Below are positions 37,161-46,436 of a DNA stretch of 64,000 nt, piece by piece. A program made the translations under genes and the position numbers. Under the pieces are notes generated by a model. That model did no database searches. It was not told where the DNA came from and saw nothing but the letters and a program-made list of their open reading frames with translations. Source of the DNA: Methylobacterium sp. C25 (lineage in GTDB: Bacteria; Pseudomonadota; Alphaproteobacteria; Rhizobiales; Beijerinckiaceae); the NCBI RefSeq assembly GCF_021352225.1, contig NZ_JAAUVI010000002.1, forward strand, positions 496,001 through 560,000, in the 5' to 3' direction. The first letter of the stretch is position 1, and every line of letters begins with the position of its first letter.

Positions 37161-37496
37161 CCCGTTCTCCCGTCATTGTGATGAAGGCCGGGCTCATAGG
37201 ACGAGCCGCCGCGAGCGGCAAGCGGATCGGGTCGCCGAAGCTGCCCGTTTCAGCCGGATTCGCCTGCTGCGCTTCGGGATGATCGTGAGCGCGCCGAACA
37301 TGATCCGGGTGTGAATCCGCGAGATGATGCGCGCCTCAAGCACTTGCGACAGCGCCGGAACAAAAGCAGAACAAATCCGTTGGCGTTTTCGATGAGCATA
37401 ACGCGGCGTGGCGGTTGCCGACGGGCTCCGCACGCCCCATGAAAGCCCGGTCGGGCGTGACGTCGGCCCTGTGAGAGTGATCGGAAGGAGAGAGCG
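37161..37496. other. 336-base divergent intergenic region between rph and ssb
   Basis: No gene is supported. The sequence contains the ssb ribosome binding site (GGAAGGAGAG) near its end and presumably promoters for rph and ssb. I found no strong inverted repeat and no obvious LexA box. Confidence 0.5.
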
Positions 37497-38072
37497 ATGG
37501 CGGGCAGCGTGAACAAGGTCATCCTGGTCGGCAATCTCGGGCGAGACCCGGAGACGCGCCGGCTCGCCTCGGGCGACCCGGTGGTGAACCTGCGCATCGC
37601 GACGTCGGAATCGTGGAAGGACAAGATGTCCGGCGAGCGCAAGGAAAAGACCGAGTGGCACTCGGTCGTGATCTACAACGAGAACCTGGCGCGCGTGGCC
37701 GAGCAGTACCTGCGCAAGGGCTCGAAGGTGTACATCGAGGGCCAGCTCCAGACCCGGAAATGGGCCGACCAGTCGGGTGTCGAGAAGTACACGACCGAGG
37801 TCGTGCTGCAGCGCTTCCGCGGTGAGATGACGATTCTCGACGGCCGCGGCGGCGGCGGTGGCGACTTCGCGGGCGAAGACGAGGGCGGCGGCCAGATCAG
37901 CCGTGGCGGTGACCGAGGCGGTGACCGGGGCGGCAGCCGCGGTGGCGATTACGGCGGTGGCGGCGGCGATTACGGTGGCGGCCGTTCCTCCGGCGGCGAC
38001 CGTCGTCCGTCTGGCGGCGGCGGTGGTGGCGGCAAGCCGAACTACGACCTCGACGACGACATCCCGTTCTAG
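37497..38072 (+). CDS. ssb: Single-stranded DNA-binding protein
   Basis: The 191-residue protein has the N-terminal OB fold ([67 protein letters not shown]), a Gly/Arg/Asp-rich flexible linker of about 70 residues and the acidic tip DLDDDIPF that docks DNA-repair and replication partners. The start has a good AAGGAGAG ribosome site. It lies a gene away from gyrA. Confidence 0.96.
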   Translation: MAGSVNKVILVGNLGRDPETRRLASGDPVVNLRIATSESWKDKMSGERKEKTEWHSVVIYNENLARVAEQYLRKGSKVYIEGQLQTRKWADQSGVEKYTTEVVLQRFRGEMTILDGRGGGGGDFAGEDEGGGQISRGGDRGGDRGGSRGGDYGGGGGDYGGGRSSGGDRRPSGGGGGGGKPNYDLDDDIPF

Positions 38073-38306
38073 GGTTTGGAACGAAAAAGCGGCCAGCCTG
38101 TAAAGTCGTGAGGCCGGCAGAGGGTGGAGGCGAACAGGTGGGGCGGAGGGTAGTTCTTCTGCAACACCTGCCTTCACCGGTAACTGATCGCATCGGCCTG
38201 AACATCAAACCTTAACCACGTGCGGAATACACAATTCCATCGTGTCGGTGATCAGGCCTCGTCAATCGAGGAGCATGTCGCGTTCCAGGTCGCGGCTTGC
38301 CTAAAC

Positions 38307-38336
38307 AAACCCGGCACCCTGAGGAGCGCCGGGTTT
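38307..38336 (+). promoter_or_regulatory. Hairpin with ribosome binding site in the loop, before the chemoreceptor
   Basis: AAACCCGGC pairs perfectly with GCCGGGTTT. The 12-base loop is ACCCTGAGGAGC, containing GAGGAG, and the ATG starts three bases after the stem. The stem could act as a terminator of ssb or control translation of the chemoreceptor. Confidence 0.6.
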
Positions 38337-38338
38337 CG

Positions 38339-40027
38339 ATGTCACGTTTCAGGTTCACCATCAGCCGGCGCTTCGTCGGTGTCGCCATTCTGGCCGGTCT
38401 GCTGTCCGCTGCCTGCCTCGGTCTTGCGATGGCCGAGTTCCGAGCCTCGATGATCGCGCAGAAGCGCGAGCAGGTCCGCACTCTCATCGAGACCGCGCTC
38501 TCGACGGTTCGCCCGCTCGTGGAGCGCGCGAAGTCCGGGGCGATGAGCGAGGCCGATGCCCAGCACATGGTCAAGGACCTGCTCAACCACACGCGCTTCG
38601 AAGGTTCGAACTATATTTTCGTGTACGACTACAGCGGCAATACGCTGGTGCACATCCGCAGCGACTATCTCGGCCGCAACCGCTTCGACAGCAAGGACCC
38701 TTCGACAGGGCTCTACATTACCCGCAGGATCATCGAAGCCGCGAAATCCGGCAATCCCTACCTCGAATACTCGAACCCGAAGCCGGGTAGCGATGCTCTG
38801 AAACCGAAGATCAGCTACGTTGCCGCCCTTCCCGAATGGAATTGGGCTGTCGGAACCGGCATCTATGTCGACGATATCGATGCCGACATGTCCCAGGCCA
38901 TCTGGTCGGTCTTGAAGCTCGTCCTGCCGATCGCCCTCGTCTGTCTCGGCGTGGTGGTCTACCTCGCCCGCTCGGTATCGCGTCCGCTCAAGGCGCTGAC
39001 CGGCTCGATGAACCGCCTCGCCTCGGGCGACCTCGACACGGCGATCGCCGGCAGCGGCCGCAACGACGAGATCGGCGAGATCGCCGGAGCGGTCGCGACG
39101 TTCCGCGAGAGCCTGAAGGCGCGAGCCGCGGAGCAGATTGCCCAGGACGCACTGACGCACGAAGAGGGTCAGGCTGCCCGCCGCACGGCCATGGCGAAGA
39201 TCGCCGAGAGCTTCGAAGCCCGCATCGGCCGGTTGGCCGGCAGCCTGTCTCAGTCGGCCGCTCAGATGGAGACCACGGCGCGTTCCATGTCGGCGGTGGC
39301 CGAGCAGACCAGCGCGCGGGCGATCGACGTCGCGGGCTCCGCCGAGCAGACCTCTAGCAACGTCCAGGCCGTCGCCGCGGCCACCGAAGAGCTGACCGCC
39401 ACGGCGCAGGAGATCGGCAACCGCATTGAGGATTCGTCGCTCATGGCCGGACGCGCGGTGGAGGAGTCCCGCCGCAGCGACACCTCCGTGCAGATGCTCG
39501 CTGCCGGTGCCCAGAAGATCGGCGACGTGGTTGCGATGATCTCGGCCATCGCCGGCCAGACCAACCTGCTGGCCCTGAACGCCACCATCGAGGCGGCCCG
39601 CGCAGGCGAGGCCGGCCGCGGCTTCGCCGTGGTGGCCTCCGAGGTCAAGGAGTTGGCCGGGCAGACGGCGCGGGCCACGGACGAGATCACGGCTCAGATC
39701 GCCCAGATCCAGGAGGCGACCCGCGAAGCTGTCGAAGTGATCCAGGGGATCGGTGGCATGCTCGGCGAGATGCATCATTCCTCGACCTCGATCGCCGCCG
39801 CGGTCGAGGAGCAGCAGGCTGCGATGCAGGAGATCGCCCGCAACATCGCTCAGGCCGCGAGCGGCACCAACGTCGTCACCGGCTCCATCGCCCACGTCCA
39901 ACAGGACGCACGGGGCACTGGTGAGGCTGCCACGAACGTGCTCGCCACGGCGGCCGAGCTGTCGCGCGGCGCCGGCGACCTGCGCCGCGAGGTCGAACGC
40001 TTCCTGGCCGAGATGCGCGCTGCTTAA
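38339..40027 (+). CDS. Methyl-accepting chemotaxis protein with Cache-type sensor
   Basis: The 562-residue protein starts MSRFRFTISRRFVGV. A first membrane segment (VGVAILAGLLSAACLGLAMA) precedes a periplasmic single-Cache domain (about 35-185; FEGSNYIFVYDYSGNTLVHI, EWNWAVGTGIYVDDI), then a second segment (VLKLVLPIALVCLGVVVYL). HAMP and a signalling domain follow, with the tip IAGQTNLLALNATIEAARAGEAGRG-type sequence and VKELAGQTARATDEI. Similar single-Cache receptors bind small carboxylic acids. It sits between ssb and gyrA, away from other chemotaxis genes. Confidence 0.92.
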   Translation: MSRFRFTISRRFVGVAILAGLLSAACLGLAMAEFRASMIAQKREQVRTLIETALSTVRPLVERAKSGAMSEADAQHMVKDLLNHTRFEGSNYIFVYDYSGNTLVHIRSDYLGRNRFDSKDPSTGLYITRRIIEAAKSGNPYLEYSNPKPGSDALKPKISYVAALPEWNWAVGTGIYVDDIDADMSQAIWSVLKLVLPIALVCLGVVVYLARSVSRPLKALTGSMNRLASGDLDTAIAGSGRNDEIGEIAGAVATFRESLKARAAEQIAQDALTHEEGQAARRTAMAKIAESFEARIGRLAGSLSQSAAQMETTARSMSAVAEQTSARAIDVAGSAEQTSSNVQAVAAATEELTATAQEIGNRIEDSSLMAGRAVEESRRSDTSVQMLAAGAQKIGDVVAMISAIAGQTNLLALNATIEAARAGEAGRGFAVVASEVKELAGQTARATDEITAQIAQIQEATREAVEVIQGIGGMLGEMHHSSTSIAAAVEEQQAAMQEIARNIAQAASGTNVVTGSIAHVQQDARGTGEAATNVLATAAELSRGAGDLRREVERFLAEMRAA

Positions 40028-40054
40028 ACAGCATCGGCTCGTTCGGTTTTAAGG

Positions 40055-40083
40055 GCCGGCCACGCTGTGAATGCGTGGCCGGC
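40055..40083 (+). terminator. Hairpin terminator after chemoreceptor gene
   Basis: GCCGGCCACGC and GCGTGGCCGGC form a perfect 11-pair stem with a 7-base loop 27 bases after the stop, followed by TCTTCACGTTTTC. Confidence 0.75.
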
Positions 40084-40251
40084 TCTTCACGTTTTCGGGG
40101 ACTCCGGGGGCGCCCCGATCGATCCGAGCTAAGATGCTGATTCGGCTTGGAAAGATTTCTCTCGCGCGACGCGCCCGCGCGCTGGCGGAGGCGGGACAAG
40201 TCGGGTAAACGGACCGCAACCCCGGTCGAGACGACCCGAGAGAGTTTTTCC

Positions 40252-43011
40252 TTGGCAGACAACGACAAGCCCGGCGCTGGCGAGCCCCCGACGCCGCCCG
40301 CGACCGATATCAAGCCGGTCTCCATCACAGACGAGATGCGCCGATCCTACCTCGATTACGCGATGAGCGTGATCGTGAGCCGGGCGCTGCCGGATGCGCG
40401 CGACGGCCTGAAGCCGGTGCACCGCCGCATCCTCTACTCGGCCTACGAGAGCGGCTTCCTGCCCGAACGGCGCTACGTGAAGTCGGCCCGCATCGTCGGC
40501 GACGTGATTGGTCAGTACCACCCGCACGGCGACCAATCGATCTACGACGCCTTGGTCCGCATGGCGCAGGACTTCTCGATGCGGCTGATGCTCATCGATG
40601 GGCAGGGCAATTTCGGCTCGGTGGACGGCGATCCGCCGGCAGCCATGCGCTACACCGAGTCGCGCCTCGCCAAGCCGGCGACCTCGCTGCTCGCCGACAT
40701 CGACAAGAACACCGTCGATTTCCAGCCGAACTACGACGACACCCGCGAAGAGCCCTCCGTCCTCCCGGCGCGGTTCCCGAACCTGCTCGTCAACGGTGCA
40801 GGCGGCATCGCGGTCGGCATGGCGACGAACATCCCGCCGCACAATCTCGGCGAGCTGATCGATGCCTGCATCGCCCTGATGGACGATCCGGAGATGACGA
40901 TCGAGGCGCTGACCGAGATCGTACCCGGACCCGACTTCCCCACCGGGGGTTCGATCCTCGGCCGCGCCGGCGTGCGCCAAGCCTATGCCACGGGCCGCGG
41001 CTCGATCATCATGCGGGCCAAGTCCGAGGTCGAGGAGCTGCGCAAGGAGCGCGAGGCTCTGATCTTCACCGAGATCCCGTACCAGGTGAACAAGGCGACG
41101 CTGATCGAGAAGATCGCCGAGCTGGTGAAGGACAAGCGGATCGAGGGCATCTCGGATCTGCGCGACGAATCCGACCGCGACGGCATGCGCATCGTCGTCG
41201 AGATCAAGCGCGACGCGATGGCGGAGGTGGTGCTGAACCAGCTCTACCGCTTCACGCCACTGCAGAGCTCGTTCGGCGCCAACATGGTCGCGCTGAACGG
41301 CGGCCGCCCCGAGCTGATGAACCTGAAGGACCTGCTGACGGCCTTCGTGGACTTTCGCGAGGAGGTCGTCTCACGCCGCACCAAGTTCCTGCTCGGCAAG
41401 GCCCGCGAGCGCGCCCACGTCTTGTGCGGCCTCGCCATCGCGGTCGCCAATATCGACGAAGTGATCCGGCTGATCCGGACCTCGCCAGATCCGAACACGG
41501 CACGCGAGGCCCTGATGGGCCGCGACTGGCCGGCCTTCGACATCGCGCCGCTGATCGCCCTGGTGGACGATCCGCGCCACCGCGTCGCCGATGACGGCAG
41601 CTACCGGCTCTCCGAGGTTCAGGCCCGCGCCATCCTCGATCTGCGTCTGCAGCGCCTTACCGCTCTCGGCCGCGACGAGATCGGCGACGAGTTGAAGAAG
41701 CTCGCCGAAGAGATCGCCGATTATCTCGACATCCTGCGCTCGCGCGCCCGCATCCAGGCCATCGTCAAGACCGAGCTGGCCGAAGTCCGCGAGGCCTTCG
41801 CGACCCCGCGCAAGACCATCATCCTCGACTACGATTCGAACGTCGACGACGAGGACCTGATCCAGCGCGAGGACATGGTCGTCACCGTGTCCCATGCCGG
41901 CTACGTCAAGCGCGTGCCGCTGGCGACCTACCGGGCGCAGAGACGCGGCGGCAAGGGCCGCTCCGGCATGTCCACCCGCGACGAGGATTTCGTCACGCGG
42001 CTGTTCATCGCCAGCACCCATACGCCGGTGCTGTTCTTCTCCGACCAGGGCCAAGCCTACAAGGAGAAGGTCTGGCGCCTGCCGATCGCAGCGCCGAACG
42101 CCAAGGGCAAGGCGCTGGTCAACATCCTGCAGCTCCAGAGCCAGGGCGAGCGCATCACGACGATCATGCCGCTGCCAGAGGATGAGACCACCTGGAACGA
42201 CTACGACGTGATGTTCGCCACCGCCTCGGGCAACGTCCGCCGCAACAAGCTCTCCGACTTCACCGTGGTGAACCGGAACGGCAAGATCGCCATGAAGCTC
42301 GATGAGGGCGACCACATCGTCCATGTCGAGATCTGCAAGCCCGAGCAGAACGTGCTGCTGACGACGGCCAAGGGCCAGTGCATCCGCTTCCCCGTCGAGG
42401 ACGTCCGCGTCTTCAAGGGCCGCGACTCGACCGGCGTGCGCGGCGTCAACCTCGCGGCGGGCGACGTGGTGATCTCGATGGCGATCCTCAACGCCTTCGA
42501 AGCGACTCCAGAAGAGCGTGCGGGCTATCTCAAGATGCGCCGTGCGGTCATCGGCGACAGCGCCGAGGATGCAGCCGAGGCCTCAGAGGCCGCCGACGAG
42601 GCCGTGGCGGATGCCGCGATTTCGCTGGAGCGCTACGAGCAGATGGGCGCTGCCGAACAATTCGTGCTGACGCTCTCCGAGCGGGGCTTCGGCAAGCGCT
42701 CGTCCTCCTACGAGTACCGGACCTCCGGTCGCGGCGGTAAGGGCATCACCGCCATGCGAGTGAACACCCGCAATGGCGATCTCGTCGCATCCTTCCCCGT
42801 GGAGGCCTCCGACCAGATCATGCTCGTCACCAATGCCGGCCAGCTCATCCGCGTGCCGGTAGACGACATCCGCATCGTCGGACGCGCCTCCCAGGGCGTG
42901 ACGGTGTTCAACACCGACAAGGCCGAGCGCGTCGTCTCCGTCGAGCATATCGAGGGCGAGGAAGGCGGCGAGGTCGAGGTCGAGGACGAGGGCAACGGCG
43001 AAGCCGAGTGA
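40252..43011 (+). CDS. gyrA: DNA gyrase subunit A
   Basis: GyrA breaks and rejoins DNA to introduce negative supercoils. The protein is 919 residues from the TTG preceding [10 protein letters not shown]; an in-frame TTG at 40147 is possible but its extra sequence looks non-coding. Signatures: [20 protein letters not shown], catalytic Tyr in [30 protein letters not shown] (quinolone region; Gly-Asp-Gln arrangement looks wild-type). The C-terminal beta-pinwheel carries the GyrA box [11 protein letters not shown], and an acidic, Ala-rich alphaproteobacterial insertion lies between blades ([17 protein letters not shown]). The tail is acidic. Confidence 0.96.
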   Translation: MADNDKPGAGEPPTPPATDIKPVSITDEMRRSYLDYAMSVIVSRALPDARDGLKPVHRRILYSAYESGFLPERRYVKSARIVGDVIGQYHPHGDQSIYDALVRMAQDFSMRLMLIDGQGNFGSVDGDPPAAMRYTESRLAKPATSLLADIDKNTVDFQPNYDDTREEPSVLPARFPNLLVNGAGGIAVGMATNIPPHNLGELIDACIALMDDPEMTIEALTEIVPGPDFPTGGSILGRAGVRQAYATGRGSIIMRAKSEVEELRKEREALIFTEIPYQVNKATLIEKIAELVKDKRIEGISDLRDESDRDGMRIVVEIKRDAMAEVVLNQLYRFTPLQSSFGANMVALNGGRPELMNLKDLLTAFVDFREEVVSRRTKFLLGKARERAHVLCGLAIAVANIDEVIRLIRTSPDPNTAREALMGRDWPAFDIAPLIALVDDPRHRVADDGSYRLSEVQARAILDLRLQRLTALGRDEIGDELKKLAEEIADYLDILRSRARIQAIVKTELAEVREAFATPRKTIILDYDSNVDDEDLIQREDMVVTVSHAGYVKRVPLATYRAQRRGGKGRSGMSTRDEDFVTRLFIASTHTPVLFFSDQGQAYKEKVWRLPIAAPNAKGKALVNILQLQSQGERITTIMPLPEDETTWNDYDVMFATASGNVRRNKLSDFTVVNRNGKIAMKLDEGDHIVHVEICKPEQNVLLTTAKGQCIRFPVEDVRVFKGRDSTGVRGVNLAAGDVVISMAILNAFEATPEERAGYLKMRRAVIGDSAEDAAEASEAADEAVADAAISLERYEQMGAAEQFVLTLSERGFGKRSSSYEYRTSGRGGKGITAMRVNTRNGDLVASFPVEASDQIMLVTNAGQLIRVPVDDIRIVGRASQGVTVFNTDKAERVVSVEHIEGEEGGEVEVEDEGNGEAE

Positions 43012-43099
43012 TGTCCGGCATTCCGGGCGCGCTCTGCGCCCGGACGTTCGGTAGCGACTGATGGCGATCGATCGAGCGATCGTCCCGCTCACGAGACGA

Positions 43100-43123
43100 G
43101 GGGCTCCGATCGGAGCCCCTTTT
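43100..43123 (+). terminator. Rho-independent terminator of gyrA
   Basis: GGGGCTCCGATCGGAGCCCC is a perfect 20-base palindrome followed by TTTT, 89 bases after the gyrA stop codon. Confidence 0.9.
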
Positions 43124-43186
43124 CGTTTCTGCGGCGAGCTGCCTCGCAGTTCCGTTCGCACGCGAAATGCTCTAACCCGCTGCGCA

Positions 43187-43687
43187 ATGGTCCGCACTGC
43201 CCTCTATGCCGGCTCGTTCGATCCGGTCACCAACGGCCACCTCGACGTCGTGCGGCAGGCGAGTCGCCTGTCGCAGCGGCTAGTCCTCGCCATTGGCGTG
43301 CATCCGGGCAAGGCGCCGCTCTTCTCGGCGGAGGAGCGCGCGGAGCTTCTGAAAGTAACCTGCGCACCGCTCGCGAAGGCCGAGGGCGCCGAGGTCGAGA
43401 TCGTCACCTTCGACGACCTCGCCGTTTCCGTCGCCCGCCGCCACAACGCCATCATGTTCATCCGCGGGCTGCGCGACGGCACCGATCTTGATTACGAGAT
43501 GCAACTCGCCGGCATGAACGCAGCGATGGCGCCCGAGGTGCAGACAGTGTTTTTACCGGCCTCCACCGGCGTGCGCCCGATCACGGCGACGCTCGTTCGG
43601 CAGATCGCCGCGATGGGGGGAGACGTCTCGCCCTTCGTTCCCAAGATCGTGGCCGAGCGACTGAAGGCCCGCTTCGCCAAACCTTAG
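43187..43687 (+). CDS. coaD: Phosphopantetheine adenylyltransferase
   Basis: CoaD makes dephospho-CoA from 4'-phosphopantetheine and ATP. The 166-residue protein has [16 protein letters not shown] (nucleotidyltransferase TxGH motif), [21 protein letters not shown] and a C-terminal [10 protein letters not shown] with the [10 protein letters not shown] helix. An upstream extension to 43061 runs through the gyrA terminator and is excluded. coaD next to cyclophilin genes is common in Alphaproteobacteria. Confidence 0.96.
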   Translation: MVRTALYAGSFDPVTNGHLDVVRQASRLSQRLVLAIGVHPGKAPLFSAEERAELLKVTCAPLAKAEGAEVEIVTFDDLAVSVARRHNAIMFIRGLRDGTDLDYEMQLAGMNAAMAPEVQTVFLPASTGVRPITATLVRQIAAMGGDVSPFVPKIVAERLKARFAKP

Positions 43688-43710
43688 ACGACCACGGAGA
43701 CCACCTGATC

Positions 43711-44253
43711 ATGAACCGCCGGCTCGCCATCCTGACGCTCGCCCTCACCGCGGCGCTCGGGTTCTCCGCCCCCGCATCCGCGGCGGATTCCAACACCGTC
43801 TATCTCGAGACCAAAGACGGCCGCGTCACCATCGAGCTGCGTCCCGAGATCGCGCCGAAGCACGTCAAGCAGATCAAGACGCTGGTCGGGAAAGGATTCT
43901 ACGACGGCCTGAAGTTCCACCGCGTCATGGACGGCTTCATGGCCCAGACCGGCGACCCGAAGGGCAACGGCACCGGCGGCTCGAGCCTGCCGAACATCCC
44001 GGCCGAGTTCTCCTCCGCTCCCTTCAAGCGCGGCACGGTCGGCATGGCCCGCTCGGGTGATCCGAACTCGGCCAACTCGCAGTTCTTCATCTGCCTCGGT
44101 GACGCGCCATTCCTCAACGGCCAGTACACCGTGGTCGGCGTCGTCACGAGCGGCATGGACGTCGTCGACAAGATCAAGAAGGCCGAGCCCGGCGCCCAGG
44201 GCGGCGCGGTGACGAACCCCGACAAGATCGTCACGATGAAGCTCGCGAACTGA
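43711..44253 (+). CDS. Periplasmic cyclophilin-type peptidyl-prolyl isomerase
   Basis: The 180-residue protein has a signal peptide (LAILTLALTAALGFSAPASA) and then a cyclophilin domain: FHRVMDGFMAQTGDP, GTGGSSLPNIPAEF, GMARSGDPNSANSQFFICLG and FLNGQYTVVGVV. The catalytic Arg is in FHRV. It catalyses cis-trans isomerisation of prolyl bonds in the periplasm. Its cytoplasmic counterpart lies 800 bases downstream. Confidence 0.93.
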   Translation: MNRRLAILTLALTAALGFSAPASAADSNTVYLETKDGRVTIELRPEIAPKHVKQIKTLVGKGFYDGLKFHRVMDGFMAQTGDPKGNGTGGSSLPNIPAEFSSAPFKRGTVGMARSGDPNSANSQFFICLGDAPFLNGQYTVVGVVTSGMDVVDKIKKAEPGAQGGAVTNPDKIVTMKLAN

Positions 44254-44261
44254 GACGTGCA

Positions 44262-44735
44262 ATGCGCCGGCTCGCTGCCCTTGCCGTGATGGCAGTGGCG
44301 CTGCCGGCGCCGGCCTTTGCCTACGAGCGGTGGACCCAGCCACCGCTCAGCCTGCCTCAGGGGCTTCGGCACACGGTTCAGGTCCCGATCGATCCCAAGA
44401 CGAGGGATGGCAAACCGGCCAACACCCTGCGCGAGCTTTTCCCGGCTCTTTCGGCATGCTGGACAGCTCCGGAAGGCCTCGCCAAGTTCGAGCGGACGGA
44501 GATCACCGTGCGCTTCAGCCTGCGCCGGGACGGCTCGCTGATCGGCACACCGCAGATCACGTTTTCAAAGACGCCCGCCGACGAGCGCGGCAAGGCCTTG
44601 CTGATCGAGGCGAGCCTCTCCGCGATCCGCCATTGCACGCCGGTCCGGGTGACCCCTGCCCTCGGCGGCGCCATTGCCGGTCGGCCGCTTTCCCTGCGCT
44701 TCATCTACGAAGGGCCGAAGGGCCAAGGTGTCTGA
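44262..44735 (+). CDS. Secreted protein of unknown function between two cyclophilin genes
   Basis: The 157-residue protein has a signal peptide (LAALAVMAVALPAPAFA) and starts eight bases after the stop of the periplasmic cyclophilin, so co-translation is likely. The mature part has two Cys (SACWTAP, IRHCTPV) and alternating hydrophobic beta-like segments (EITVRFSLRRDGSLIGTPQI). This shape recalls TonB C-terminal/energy-transducer-like domains, though I would not assign it. Function unknown. Confidence 0.7.
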   Translation: MRRLAALAVMAVALPAPAFAYERWTQPPLSLPQGLRHTVQVPIDPKTRDGKPANTLRELFPALSACWTAPEGLAKFERTEITVRFSLRRDGSLIGTPQITFSKTPADERGKALLIEASLSAIRHCTPVRVTPALGGAIAGRPLSLRFIYEGPKGQGV

Positions 44736-45013
44736 ACGGCCGAGCTTGGAGGCTGGCGAGCGACCAGCTTGCGATCCTTGGCGGAAGGTCTCTCGACCTG
44801 GACCTCGTGCCTCTGGTACGGGGAATTGCTCGCCCAACAGATACAGACGGCGCGTAGGTCTGGGGGCCTTGACGCGGCTGGCTTCGCCAAGACCGCATCT
44901 TCGAACGCCGCCCACCCAGAATCCGGATCGCTACGATCCAGGGCAGGTTGCCCGATCACTCGGTCGCGCTTGCGCGATCGGTCAGAAACCGAAGAACTCG
45001 AGGAGTATCGAGA

Positions 45014-45475
45014 ATGGCAGAGGCCAACGAGACCATCGTCCTGGAGACCACCAAGGGACGCGTCGTGATCGCGCTGCGTCCCGACGTCGCTCCGAACCAC
45101 GTCGAGCGCATCAAGACGCTGGCTGGCCAGGGCTTCTACGACGGCGTGCCGTTCCACCGCGTGATCGATGGCTTCATGGCCCAGACCGGCGATCCGACCG
45201 GCACTGGCTCGGGCGGCTCGGACCTCCCCGACCTCAACGCCGAGTTCAACGCCGAGCCGCATGTGCGCGGCACCTGCTCGATGGCGCGGACCAACTTCCC
45301 GCACTCGGCGAACTCGCAGTTCTTCATCTGCTTCGACAATGCCCGCTTCCTCGACAAGCAATACACCGTCTGGGGCAAGGTGATCGAAGGCATGGACGTC
45401 GTCGACACCATCAACAAGGGCGAGCCGCCGCGCTCCCCGGACAAGATCGTCAAGGCGAGCGTCGGCACTCCCTGA
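45014..45475 (+). CDS. ppiB: Cytoplasmic cyclophilin-type peptidyl-prolyl isomerase
   Basis: The 153-residue protein has no signal peptide and a clean cyclophilin fold: FHRVIDGFMAQTGDP, GTGSGGSDLPDLNAEF, SMARTNFPHSANSQFFICFD and FLDKQYTVWGKV. The start MAEANETIVLETT has a GAGGAG ribosome site eight bases upstream. It looks like a duplicate of the periplasmic copy with the signal sequence lost or gained. Confidence 0.94.
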   Translation: MAEANETIVLETTKGRVVIALRPDVAPNHVERIKTLAGQGFYDGVPFHRVIDGFMAQTGDPTGTGSGGSDLPDLNAEFNAEPHVRGTCSMARTNFPHSANSQFFICFDNARFLDKQYTVWGKVIEGMDVVDTINKGEPPRSPDKIVKASVGTP

Positions 45476-45547
45476 TCGCGTCTCGGACCTTGGCCGTGGC
45501 GATCCAGCGTCGCCGCGGCCGATCCGGCGTCCCCAGCGAGCATCCCG

Positions 45548-46288
45548 ATGATCCCCTGGGAGCACCTCGATACCGGTCCCATCCCCGGTGAGGACACCCC
45601 GCTTCGGCTGATGCGGCGGGGCGAGGAATATTCGATCTTCATTGGCCCGACCGAGCTGATGGGCACCCGCGTCAGCGCCTCCGAGACGGCGCTCGCCGCG
45701 CTGGTCTGCGCCCGGCTCGGGGATCGGCGGCGCGCCCGGATCCTGATCGGCGGCCTCGGCATGGGCTTCACCCTGCGCGCCGCCCTCGATGCGCTCGGGC
45801 CGGATGCCGCCATCGTCGTCGCCGAACTCGTCCCGGCCGTCGCCGAATGGGCGCGCGGTCCGCTGGCTCGGATCTTTGCGGGCAGCCTCGACGATCCGCG
45901 CGTGGATCTCCGGGTCGACGATGTCGGAGCCCAGATCCGCCTGGTGCCCGGCCAGTACGACGCGATCCTGCTCGACGTGGACAATGGCCCCGAGGGCCTG
46001 ATGCGGGCGGAGAACGACCGCCTCTACGGCCTGGAAGGCCTTGCCCAGGCCCGCGCGGCGCTTCGCCCCGGCGGCATTCTCGGGATCTGGTCACAGGGGC
46101 CGAATGCAGCCTTCACCACCCGTCTCAAGCGTTCAGGCTTTGCCGTCGAGGAAGAGCGGGTGCGGGCGCATGGAAGAGGCGGTCGCAGACACGTCCTGTG
46201 GCTCGCGACCCGCCCCATGGGAGGAGCCAGGCCGACACCAGGAATCTCCCGGGGCCGAGGAGCCGCGGACCGAGGCCGCCGCGGCTGA
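45548..46288 (+). CDS. Spermidine-synthase-like methyltransferase-fold protein
   Basis: The 246-residue protein has a class I SAM-fold nucleotide site (RILIGGLGMGFTLRAALDAL), an acidic ligand residue (IVVAELVPAVAEWARGPLA) and the polyamine-synthase-like DAILLDVDNGPEGLMRAEND. Members of this family are widespread and rarely characterised; actual polyamine synthesis is doubtful because the aminopropyl-transfer Asp pair is not obvious. The last 30 residues are low-complexity Gly/Arg. It is downstream of ppiB on the same strand. Confidence 0.75.
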   Translation: MIPWEHLDTGPIPGEDTPLRLMRRGEEYSIFIGPTELMGTRVSASETALAALVCARLGDRRRARILIGGLGMGFTLRAALDALGPDAAIVVAELVPAVAEWARGPLARIFAGSLDDPRVDLRVDDVGAQIRLVPGQYDAILLDVDNGPEGLMRAENDRLYGLEGLAQARAALRPGGILGIWSQGPNAAFTTRLKRSGFAVEEERVRAHGRGGRRHVLWLATRPMGGARPTPGISRGRGAADRGRRG

Positions 46289-46436
46289 CGCGCCTCCCAA
46301 TTGTGTTTCGGACCCGCCGTGGACCCAGTCCAACCGGACAGGTCGAAACGTTCATCGAACGCCCGGCATCGACAACACGCTTGTCGATCCCAGCTGCCGC
46401 ATCACGGCGCCAGCCTCTGCTTCGTCGAGTCCTCGA

